64,000 nucleotides of DNA from Burkholderiales bacterium (GTDB lineage: Bacteria; Pseudomonadota; Gammaproteobacteria; Burkholderiales; SG8-41). This document shows, one piece after another, positions 44,901 through 52,173 of this stretch. The DNA lies in contig JALHRQ010000002.1 in NCBI GenBank assembly GCA_022841375.1, positions 124,001-188,000 of the forward strand, read 5' to 3'. Positions within the stretch are counted from its first letter, which is position 1, and each line of letters begins with the position of its first letter. Made by a program: the position numbers and the translations under genes. The notes beneath the pieces were generated by a model that saw nothing but the letters and a program-made list of their open reading frames with translations, was not told the origin of the DNA and made no database searches.

Positions 44901-45698
44901 ATGTTCGAATGGTGGTGGGTCTACCTCGCCCTCGGCGCCTTTGTCGGTTTTTTTGCCGGTTTGCTGGGCATCGGCGGCGGCGCAGCGATGGTGCCGGTGC
45001 TGGCTTTTATTTACGCCGCGAAAGGTTTCGATCCTTTGCAGATCGTGCATCTGGCGCTTGGCACTTCGATGGCGACCATCCTGTTCACTTCGGTCTCAAG
45101 CGTTCGCGCGCATCACCGCCACGGCGCGGTTAACTGGTCGATCGCCAAACGCATGGCGCCGGGCATCATCATCGGCACCTTTTGCGGCGCATTGCTGGCC
45201 AGCGTGCTGAATGTGCGGCTGCTGACCGTGGTATTCACGCTGCTGATTTATTACATCTCGGCGCAGATGCTTTTCGGCAAAAAACCCGAAGCCGGCGCTG
45301 CGCCGATGACCACGGCGGGACTGAATCTTTCGTCCGGCATCATCGGAGTTATTTCCAGCCTGACCGCCACCGGCGGCGCATCGCTGGTGGTGGCCTATCT
45401 GGTCAAGCGCGGCATCAACATCCACCAGGCCATCGGTACTGCCGCGGCGATCGGCTGGCCGCTCGCGGCTGCGGGCACAGCGGGCTTTCTGGTCACCGGC
45501 TTCGGTCAGGCGGGACTCCCCGCTTACAGCCTGGGATTCGTTTATTTGCCGGCGCTGGCCGGCATTGTCATCGCCAGCGTGTTACTGGCGCCACTCGGCG
45601 CGCGCCTCGCCCATCGCACGCCGGGCGCGCTGCTGAAAAAAATCTTCGCTGCCGTGCTGTTTACGCTGGCGACGAAGATGCTGATCAGCTTCTTCTAG
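44901..45698 (+). CDS. TauE/SafE family anion permease
   Basis: 265 residues, about eight hydrophobic segments in two repeats. GFFAGLLGIGGGAAMVPVL and VISSLTATGGASLVVAYL are the paired Gly-rich motifs of the family. Family members export sulfite or other organosulfur/sulfur anions; the substrate here is not identifiable. 16 bases after the EVE gene, so probably co-transcribed. Confidence 0.85.
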   Translation: MFEWWWVYLALGAFVGFFAGLLGIGGGAAMVPVLAFIYAAKGFDPLQIVHLALGTSMATILFTSVSSVRAHHRHGAVNWSIAKRMAPGIIIGTFCGALLASVLNVRLLTVVFTLLIYYISAQMLFGKKPEAGAAPMTTAGLNLSSGIIGVISSLTATGGASLVVAYLVKRGINIHQAIGTAAAIGWPLAAAGTAGFLVTGFGQAGLPAYSLGFVYLPALAGIVIASVLLAPLGARLAHRTPGALLKKIFAAVLFTLATKMLISFF

Positions 45699-45772
45699 TG
45701 GCTGGTGGCTGGTAATTGGATCGGTGCGCAGCGACGGATTTCACCAATCTCCAGCCACCAGCCACCAATTAC
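45698..45772. repeat. Inverted repeat between convergent genes
   Basis: A perfect 15-base arm GTGGCTGGTGGCTGG at 45698-45712 pairs with CCAGCCACCAGCCAC at 45751-45765. A second inverted pair, GGTAATTGG (45711-45719) with CCAATTACC (45764-45772), overlaps the first in another register. Each arm also has an internal GGCTGGT tandem repeat. It could end transcription both ways or be a small mobile repeat. No T tract follows. Confidence 0.6.
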
Positions 45773-46996
45773 CTAAACCGCCCCGGCGGCTTTCAGCGCG
45801 GCAATTTCAGCGTCGGTTTTCTTGAGCACCGTACGCAGGATTTCATCGGTGTGCTGTCCCACCACAGGCGGCGGAAGTTCGTGCTGCAGCGGCGTGCCTG
45901 AAAACCGCATCGGGCTTGCAACCAGCGACACCTTCCCCGCCGCCGCATGCGGCAATTCGAATTTCATGCCACGGGCGATCACCTGCGGCTCCTCGAACAC
46001 TTCCTTGATGGTGTTGATCGGCCCGTTGGCCACGCCCGCGTCGTCGAGCAGCTTGACCCATTCCTTGGTCGTGCGCTGCTCGAACACTTCATTGAGCAGC
46101 CGCGTGATCTCGACGCGGTTTTTCACGCGCTCGGCATTGGTGGTAAAACGCGCATCCTTGGGCAGATGGGCGCAGCCGGCGGCCTCGCAGAACTTGTTGA
46201 ACAGGTTGTCATTGCCGCAGGCGAGGATGATGGCACCGTCTTTGGTCTTGAACGTCTGATAGGGCACGATGTTCGGGTGCGCGTTGCCGATGCGTGTGGG
46301 CGACTCGCCGGTGGCGAAATAGTTCATCGCCTGGTTGGCGAGGAACGCAACGCAACTGTCGAGCAGCGCGACATCGATCCACTGCCCTTTGCCGGTCACC
46401 GCACGGTTGGTCAGCGCCGCACAGATCGCGATCGTGGCGTACATGCCCGTGGTCATGTCGATGATCGGAATGCCGACGCGTTGCGGTCCGCCGCCGGTCA
46501 CACCGTCGGCTTCGCCGGTAATGCTCATCAGCCCGCCCATGCCCTGGGCCATGAAATCGTAGCCGGGACGATCCTTGTACGGGCCGGTCTGGCCGAAGCC
46601 GGTGACCGAGCAGTAGATCAATCCGGGATTGAGTTTGGCGAGGTCGTCATAGCCCAGCCCGTAGCGCGCCAGATCACCCACCTTGTAGTTCTCCACCAGC
46701 ACGTCGACGCCTTTGGCCAGTTCGCGCACCAGTTGCTGGCCCTCGGGCTTGCTCAGGTTCACCGTGATCGATTTTTTGCCGCGGTTCGCAGCGCAGAAAT
46801 AAGCACCTTCCCTGGTCTCGCGGCCCTGCTCGTCTTTCAGGAACGGCGGCGCATAGCTGCGTGAATCATCGCCCTTGCCGGGGCGCTCCACCTTGATCAC
46901 CTCTGCCCCCAGATCGGCAAGGTTCTGTGCGGTCCACGGCCCCGCGAGCACGCGGGAAAGATCGAGTACTTTGATATGCGATAACGGTCCAGCCAT
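45773..46996 (-). CDS. Class III CoA-transferase (CaiB/BaiF family)
   Basis: 407 residues. IKVLDLSRVLAGPWTAQNLADLGAEV, ENYKVGDLARYGLGYDDL and SVTGFGQTGPYKDRPGYDF are the CaiB family blocks (partly shown), and IPIIDMTTGMYA holds the nucleophilic Asp. It moves CoA between acyl groups. A glutaryl-CoA dehydrogenase-like gene in the same region suggests a dicarboxylate such as glutarate could be its substrate, but other acids are equally possible. Confidence 0.87.
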   Translation of the reverse strand: MAGPLSHIKVLDLSRVLAGPWTAQNLADLGAEVIKVERPGKGDDSRSYAPPFLKDEQGRETREGAYFCAANRGKKSITVNLSKPEGQQLVRELAKGVDVLVENYKVGDLARYGLGYDDLAKLNPGLIYCSVTGFGQTGPYKDRPGYDFMAQGMGGLMSITGEADGVTGGGPQRVGIPIIDMTTGMYATIAICAALTNRAVTGKGQWIDVALLDSCVAFLANQAMNYFATGESPTRIGNAHPNIVPYQTFKTKDGAIILACGNDNLFNKFCEAAGCAHLPKDARFTTNAERVKNRVEITRLLNEVFEQRTTKEWVKLLDDAGVANGPINTIKEVFEEPQVIARGMKFELPHAAAGKVSLVASPMRFSGTPLQHELPPPVVGQHTDEILRTVLKKTDAEIAALKAAGAV

Positions 46997-47040
46997 GATG
47001 TTTCCCAGTGTCGTAAATAAAACGCGTCAGCGCCCCGGCG

Positions 47041-47826
47041 TCAACGTCCTTGAAAGCGGGGCTTCTGCCGGTTGATAAAGGCATCGTAGCCGATGCGGTA
47101 ATCTTCGGTGTTGAAGTAATCGAAATTGGCGTTGATCTCGGCCTCGGTCAGCGGCACCGGCTGCGGCGTCAACCGCCGAATGAACTGCTTGTGCCAGCGC
47201 GCCACCAGCGGCGCGCCATCGGCCACGCGCCGTACGGTCGCGGCGGTTTCAGCCGCAAGCGCATCATCGGCGACCAGCCGCGTCAGCAGGCCCTTGGCAT
47301 AGGCTTCCTCGGCGCTCCACATCCGCCCCTCGACCAATATCTCCAGCGCAGCAGCACGGCCGATCAACGGCAGCAGCGCGGCCAGTTCGTCGTACGCAAT
47401 CGCAAAACCGAGCCGGTTGATTGGCACGCCGAAACGCGCGCTATTGCCGGCGAGACGCAGATCGCACTGGCACGCCAACTCCAATCCGCCGCCGGCGCAG
47501 GCGCCGTGGATCATCGCCACCGTCGGATGGCGGCATTCGCCGACGGCGCGCAAGGCGCCGAACACCAGTTCACGGTGATACAACTTGCCTTGTTCTACGG
47601 TATTGCGTTCCTGCGCAAACTCGGCGATGTCGGCGCCCGCGGCAAACGCTTCGTTGCCGGCACCGCGCAACACCACGCAGCGCAGGCTGTCGTCATCCGA
47701 CAGGCGATGCATCGCCACCGCCAGTTCGCGCCACATCGCGACCGTCAGTGCATTCAGTTTCGGGGGATTGGACAGGGTGACGGTGGCTGTATCAGCCTCG
47801 CGCGTCACCAGGATTTCGCCGTTCAT
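47041..47826 (-). CDS. Enoyl-CoA hydratase/isomerase family protein
   Basis: 261 residues. Crotonase motifs AFAAGADIAEF (oxyanion-hole Ala/Gly) and GACAGGGLELACQCDL with the first catalytic Glu. The position of the second catalytic Glu in classical hydratases (QPEI) reads GVPINRLG, Asn in its place, so simple hydration is doubtful and isomerase, lyase or hydrolase chemistry is possible. It is close in sequence to the protein at 58320-59099. Part of a reverse group with azlD, azlC and a dehydrogenase gene. Confidence 0.83.
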   Translation of the reverse strand: MNGEILVTREADTATVTLSNPPKLNALTVAMWRELAVAMHRLSDDDSLRCVVLRGAGNEAFAAGADIAEFAQERNTVEQGKLYHRELVFGALRAVGECRHPTVAMIHGACAGGGLELACQCDLRLAGNSARFGVPINRLGFAIAYDELAALLPLIGRAAALEILVEGRMWSAEEAYAKGLLTRLVADDALAAETAATVRRVADGAPLVARWHKQFIRRLTPQPVPLTEAEINANFDYFNTEDYRIGYDAFINRQKPRFQGR

Positions 47827-47835
47827 GACGTAATT

Positions 47836-48177
47836 TTAGAGGAATACGCTGCGCAGATGCGTTGCCGCGACAAAAATGAGCACCCCGCTGATGAGCCCGA
47901 CAAACATGTTGCGACGGGCCAGGCGGTAAGCGACAAACGCAGCCACACAGGCCAGCAGGCGGTCGGTCAGCGCGGTCTGCGCCATCAGCCCCGATGGCGC
48001 AACGATGATGCGTGCAATCAGTCCGGCGACCAGCGCATAAGCCACGCACGATACCCATTCAAATATTGCGCTCTGCGGATTGAGCCGGCCCGACAGCAGC
48101 ACACCCAGGCCACGCCACAGATAGGTGGCTCCGCCGCAGGCGAGCATCAGCAACCAGAGTTCAGCGGCGGCGGACAT
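47836..48177 (-). CDS. azlD: AzlD family branched-chain amino acid exporter small subunit
   Basis: 113 residues from the ATG at 48177, about four hydrophobic segments; VAYALVAGLIARIIV is a typical AzlD stretch. Overlaps azlC by 17 bases. AzlC/AzlD pairs export branched-chain or related amino acids (BrnFE type). Confidence 0.8.
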   Translation of the reverse strand: MSAAAELWLLMLACGGATYLWRGLGVLLSGRLNPQSAIFEWVSCVAYALVAGLIARIIVAPSGLMAQTALTDRLLACVAAFVAYRLARRNMFVGLISGVLIFVAATHLRSVFL

Positions 48178-48871
48178 GCGATCCCTGCCACAACCAGGCC
48201 ACGGTGCCGCCGATGAATCCGGCGCCGAACAGGCTCCACGCCGGGGCGTAGGCATGCAGCAGCAACGCCACCCCGGTGCCGCACACCAGCGCGGCGATGG
48301 CCATACGCGTCCGCGCTTCACCCACCAACGTTACAAAAAAATACAGTGGTGTCAGCAGCGCCAGGCCATAACGCGCCAGCGGCGGCAATGCACCGATCAG
48401 CAATTGCCCGATCACCGCGAACAGCATCGATGAACCGATACATACCGCGGAGAAGCCGAGAAAATAATGCCAGCGCGCGTCGACATCCATTTCTTCGAAA
48501 CGGCGCATCGCCACCGCCCAGGTGGTCATCGAAACCAGCTGCGCCGCGAGCAGAAACTGCCACAACCGGCGCACTCGGCAGCCGCCGCGCATCAGCGGCA
48601 TCAGCGTCAATGTCATCGGCAGGAAACGCGCGGCGCTCAGCGACACCGCGAACACCGTGGCCAGAAAAGCGGCTTCGCGCGCGTGCATTTCCATCAGCAC
48701 CAGCTGCCCGGGCAACGCCCAGATCGCCAGTGTTGCGGTCAGCGTCAGCCAGATGGAATAACCCGCATCACCCGCCAGCGAGCCATAACCGAGAAAACCG
48801 GCGCCGAGTACGGCAGCCGGCACGCCCAGCGCCTCGCGCGCACCGGCGCGCAGCGCGTGGCGCGGGGTCAC
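48161..48871 (-). CDS. azlC: AzlC family amino acid exporter large subunit
   Basis: 236 residues with six to seven hydrophobic segments. GFLGYGSLAGDAGYSIW and ALPGQLVLMEMHAREA match the N-terminal AzlC pattern, and PMTLTLMPLMRG the conserved loop. It forms the membrane pair with AzlD and overlaps the upstream dehydrogenase gene by four bases, so the three are one transcript. Confidence 0.82.
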   Translation of the reverse strand: MTPRHALRAGAREALGVPAAVLGAGFLGYGSLAGDAGYSIWLTLTATLAIWALPGQLVLMEMHAREAAFLATVFAVSLSAARFLPMTLTLMPLMRGGCRVRRLWQFLLAAQLVSMTTWAVAMRRFEEMDVDARWHYFLGFSAVCIGSSMLFAVIGQLLIGALPPLARYGLALLTPLYFFVTLVGEARTRMAIAALVCGTGVALLLHAYAPAWSLFGAGFIGGTVAWLWQGSHVRRR

Positions 48872-49785
48872 TGCCGCGGGTCGCGCGGCTTGGGCTGGGT
48901 CCTGGGCGCGGCCTTGAATACGTCGGAGTCGAGAAACTCGGTCAGCTTCGCCAGTTGTACCGAAGCCTGTTTACGCACCGCTTCGGTGTCACAGCCATCC
49001 CAGTCATAAAAACCCTTGCCGGCAGCCGTGCCGGTCTCGCCGCGCTTGACCATGTTCTGCAGCATCGGGTTGGGCACGCCATTGTGAAACAGTTTCGGCA
49101 CGATCGAAGCCTGGGCCCCGGCGTGGATGCTTAATCCGCTCAGATCCTTCTGCGCGATCAGCCCGTTGATACACATCCGCGGCGCGAGCATGCGCCGCGC
49201 GGCGTGGTCGATGTCGGCGGCGCTCGCCACGCCGGCCTCGATCAGATAGTAGGCCTCATGCAGGATCGCATGCTGCAGGCGGTTAACCAGAAAACCGACA
49301 ATGGGTTTGTACAGCACCACCGGCTCCTTGCCGGTGCGGCGCAGCACCTCGGTACACAGATCGACCAGTGCCGGCGGCGTGCTTGGGCCCGCCATCACTT
49401 CGACTACTAGCGCTTGGTCTGCCGGCATGAAGTAATGCAGGCCGAGGAAACGCTCGGGATGTTTCAGCGGCTTCGCCAGTTCCACCAGATCGAGACCCGA
49501 CGTGCCGGTGGCGATGATCACCTCGTTGCCGGGATAGGCGGCTTCGACTTCCAGATAAACCGCCTGCTTGGTTTTGACCTCTTCCGGCACCAGTTCCAGC
49601 ACCAGATCCGGCGGCGTTGCCGGCAGCTTGGCCACGGCGCGCACGCCGGCGGGAAGATCCTTCAATTCAGCGGCACGGCTGCTGCGGATGATGGTGTCAA
49701 AACCGGCCTTGGCAAAAGTGCGGGCCACGCCCTGTCCCATGACGCCATAACCATAGATCAGGACGGTGTGGATTTTTTTGGTCAT
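48868..49785 (-). CDS. 3-hydroxyacyl-CoA dehydrogenase-like NAD-dependent enzyme
   Basis: 305 residues. NAD-binding GYGVMGQGVARTFAKAG at 11-27. LHYFMPADQALVVEVM gives the His and Glu of the 3-hydroxyacyl-CoA dehydrogenase active site, although the usual Asn after the His (HFFNP) is Met here. The C-terminal domain ends with GKGFYDWDG, a conserved end of this family. With CoA-transferase and crotonase-like genes nearby, an acyl-CoA pathway is likely. It is the first gene of the reverse group. Confidence 0.8.
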   Translation of the reverse strand: MTKKIHTVLIYGYGVMGQGVARTFAKAGFDTIIRSSRAAELKDLPAGVRAVAKLPATPPDLVLELVPEEVKTKQAVYLEVEAAYPGNEVIIATGTSGLDLVELAKPLKHPERFLGLHYFMPADQALVVEVMAGPSTPPALVDLCTEVLRRTGKEPVVLYKPIVGFLVNRLQHAILHEAYYLIEAGVASAADIDHAARRMLAPRMCINGLIAQKDLSGLSIHAGAQASIVPKLFHNGVPNPMLQNMVKRGETGTAAGKGFYDWDGCDTEAVRKQASVQLAKLTEFLDSDVFKAAPRTQPKPRDPRQ

Positions 49786-49855
49786 TGTGCTGAGTAATTC
49801 CGAAGAAGGTTGCGTTTACGCAGCGCTGATCGCCGCCGACTGAGCGCTTAGGCTA

Positions 49856-49870
49856 ACGAGTTTGACTCGT
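49856..49870. promoter_or_regulatory. Palindrome, possible operator
   Basis: ACGAGT-TTG-ACTCGT is a perfect six-base inverted repeat about 35 bases upstream of the predicted -35 of the next gene. Could be an operator; no regulator can be assigned. Confidence 0.25.
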
Positions 49871-49902
49871 ATTGCCAACTGCCGGCGGAGGTCCGAATCC
49901 GG

Positions 49903-49931
49903 TTGACAGCGTGTAGCGTACGGTTTAACGT
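49903..49931 (+). promoter_or_regulatory. Predicted promoter of the first Bug gene
   Basis: A perfect -35 TTGACA (49903-49908) is followed after 17 bases by TAACGT (49926-49931), a weak -10. The ATG is 82 bases further on. Confidence 0.4.
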
Positions 49932-50012
49932 TTTTGCGCGAGATTCCCTAGAAAATCAATACCACCGGCCGCAACTCATGCAGCCGCAAAAATCACATTG
50001 GAGGAGTACCTG

Positions 50013-50969
50013 ATGAAACGTATGCTGCTGGCCGTTGCCTGTGCTGTTGTGGGCTCATCCGCACTGGCCCAGGGCTTCCCGAACAAGGCAATGACCGTCG
50101 TTGTGCCCAATCCGCCGGGCGGCATGAACCAGATTCACGCCCAACCGCTGTCGGCGATCATCGAACGTCTGACCAAACAACCCGCACCCGTGGTCAACCG
50201 CTCCGGCGGCACTGCCGCTGTCGGCACTGCTTTTGTCGCCAACCAGCCGGCTGACGGCCACACACTGCTGGTGACCACACCGAACCTTTATCTGGTAATT
50301 GAAAAGGACAAGCTCTACGGCATCAAGTCGCCGTACACGCTGGCGCAGATTCAGCCGGTCGCGCTGATGAGCGCCGACCCGCTGATCATGGTGACTCACC
50401 CTTCCGTACCGGTGAAAACCGCCAAGGAATTTGCAGCCCTGCTGAAAAAGAAAACCGGCGTTTACACCTTCTCGTCGTCGGGCCCGTACGGCATCACCCA
50501 TGTTCCGTTCGAGATGTTCATTGACAGCGTCGGCATCAAGATGCGCCACGTGCCAACCACCGGCGGCGGCCCCGCCATCACCCAGGCGCTGGGCGGCCAT
50601 GTCGACGCCACGGCAAGCGGCGCGGCGGCGATCCATCCGCATGTCGTGTCTGGCAAGCTCAAGCCGATCAGCAATACCGGCGCGAAACGTCATCCGTCGT
50701 TCCCGGACACGCAAACCTTCCAGGAACAGGGCATCGACGTTGAAGCTTACCTGTGGGTTGGCCTGTTTACGACAGCCGGCCTGCCGGAAGCCACGTTGAA
50801 CCAGCTGCGCGAGCTAATCCGCAAGGCAGCGCATGATCCGACCTTCGTTGAAGCGCTGAAAAACGTGCAGGTGATCCCGGATTACCGCGACATCAACGAG
50901 TTCAAGACCTTCTTCGAAGCTGACTACAAACGGATGGCCAAAGCCGTACAGAAAATCGGCAAGATTTAA
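50013..50969 (+). CDS. Bug/TctC family periplasmic solute-binding protein
   Basis: 318 residues from the ATG at 50013, with GGAGGA upstream and a signal peptide (MKRMLLAVACAVVGSSALAQ, cut near 20). FPNKAMTVVVPNPPGG, PAVVNRSGG-like and TTGGGPAITQALGGHVD are the Bug family blocks. It would bind an organic acid in the periplasm. No TctA/TctB membrane genes are near, so it is an orphan receptor. A terminator follows. Confidence 0.88.
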   Translation: MKRMLLAVACAVVGSSALAQGFPNKAMTVVVPNPPGGMNQIHAQPLSAIIERLTKQPAPVVNRSGGTAAVGTAFVANQPADGHTLLVTTPNLYLVIEKDKLYGIKSPYTLAQIQPVALMSADPLIMVTHPSVPVKTAKEFAALLKKKTGVYTFSSSGPYGITHVPFEMFIDSVGIKMRHVPTTGGGPAITQALGGHVDATASGAAAIHPHVVSGKLKPISNTGAKRHPSFPDTQTFQEQGIDVEAYLWVGLFTTAGLPEATLNQLRELIRKAAHDPTFVEALKNVQVIPDYRDINEFKTFFEADYKRMAKAVQKIGKI

Positions 50970-51015
50970 ATTTATCGTAATTATTTGATTTAATTGAACT
51001 AAATACGTCGATGTA

Positions 51016-51042
51016 AAGCGGCGCTGCGGCGCCGCTTTTTTT
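51016..51042 (+). terminator. Intrinsic terminator after the first Bug gene
   Basis: GCGGCGC (51018-51024), loop TGCG, GCGCCGC (51029-51035), extended by an A-T pair, then seven T. It separates the Bug gene from the enolase-superfamily gene, which begins 16 bases after it. Confidence 0.85.
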
Positions 51043-51057
51043 ACCGGAACCTCCGCC

Positions 51058-52164
51058 ATGCGTATCAAGCGAATTCAAGCTATCGCCATCAGCCTGCCGA
51101 TGATCAAGCCGGTGAAGATGTCGTTCGAAGAAGTGCGCAACGCCGAGAACGTGCTCACGCGCATCGAAACCAGCGACGGCATCGTCGGCTGGGGCGAAGC
51201 GGCCTCGGCGCCGACGATGACCGGTGAAACCCCGGGCAGCATGGTCGCGGCGATCCGCTACCTTGCTGACAAACTCGAAGGCCTGCCGGCCGACGACATC
51301 AGCGCTGCGATGCATCGCGCCGGACAATATTTGTATGGCAACAACAGCGCCAAGGCTGCGATCGAAATGGCGCTGTGGGATGCTCTGGGCCAGGCCAAAG
51401 GCAAACCGGTGTATGAACTGCTCGGCGGCGCCAAACGCACGCGGGTGCCCGCACTGCGACTGATCGGCACCGGCAGCACCGAAGGTGACATCGCCGAAAC
51501 ACAAAAGCGGCTGGCCGAAGGTTATGTCGCGATCAAGATCAAGGTCGGCGTCGCTTCACCGGAAGCCGATGCCGAACGCGCGCGCGCGATCTGCGACACG
51601 GTGAAAGATGACAAAGTGCTGATCTGCACTGATGCGAATCAGGCGTGGACGCCGGATGAAGCGATCCGCTTCGTGTGCGGTATCGCCGACACCCGCATCG
51701 AATTTTTCGAGCAACCGGTTGCCGGTCATGACGTCGCCGGCATGGCGCGTGTTGCCGCTGCCAGCCGGGTCAAGATCGGCGTTGATGAAGGCCTGCACAG
51801 CATCGAAGACCTGCAGCACCACCATGACCTGAAAGCCGCGCAGGGCTGCAGCCTGAAAACCATCAAGCTCGGCGGCATGCGTCCGGTGTATGACTCGGCG
51901 CTGCTGTGCGAAAAACTGGGCATGAAGGTCAATCTCGCCTGCAAGATCGCCGAAGCCGGTATCGCCAGCGCCGGGCTGCTGCATCTCGCCGCGGCGATTC
52001 CCGCAGTGGACTGGGGCGTCAGCCTGTCCAGCCCTTATCTGGCGGACGACATTGTCAGCGAACCCATCGCGCTGGCCGGCGGCTGGCTCAACGTGCCGAC
52101 CGGCCCGGGGCTGGGCATCCGCGTTGATGAAGAAAAAATGCGACGCTACACGCGGGAAGCCTGA
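51058..52164 (+). CDS. Mandelate racemase/muconate lactonizing enzyme family protein
   Basis: 368 residues. AIKIKVG holds the KxK pair of the enolase superfamily near residue 160, CTDANQAW the first metal Asp, FEQPV the Glu and GVDEGL the third acidic ligand. The capping domain (TRIETSDGIVGWGEAAS) is in front. Cycloisomerase, racemase or dehydratase activities are all possible for this set. The terminator just upstream means that it has its own transcription start or depends on read-through. Confidence 0.85.
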   Translation: MRIKRIQAIAISLPMIKPVKMSFEEVRNAENVLTRIETSDGIVGWGEAASAPTMTGETPGSMVAAIRYLADKLEGLPADDISAAMHRAGQYLYGNNSAKAAIEMALWDALGQAKGKPVYELLGGAKRTRVPALRLIGTGSTEGDIAETQKRLAEGYVAIKIKVGVASPEADAERARAICDTVKDDKVLICTDANQAWTPDEAIRFVCGIADTRIEFFEQPVAGHDVAGMARVAAASRVKIGVDEGLHSIEDLQHHHDLKAAQGCSLKTIKLGGMRPVYDSALLCEKLGMKVNLACKIAEAGIASAGLLHLAAAIPAVDWGVSLSSPYLADDIVSEPIALAGGWLNVPTGPGLGIRVDEEKMRRYTREA

Positions 52165-52173
52165 CGCCAGCGA

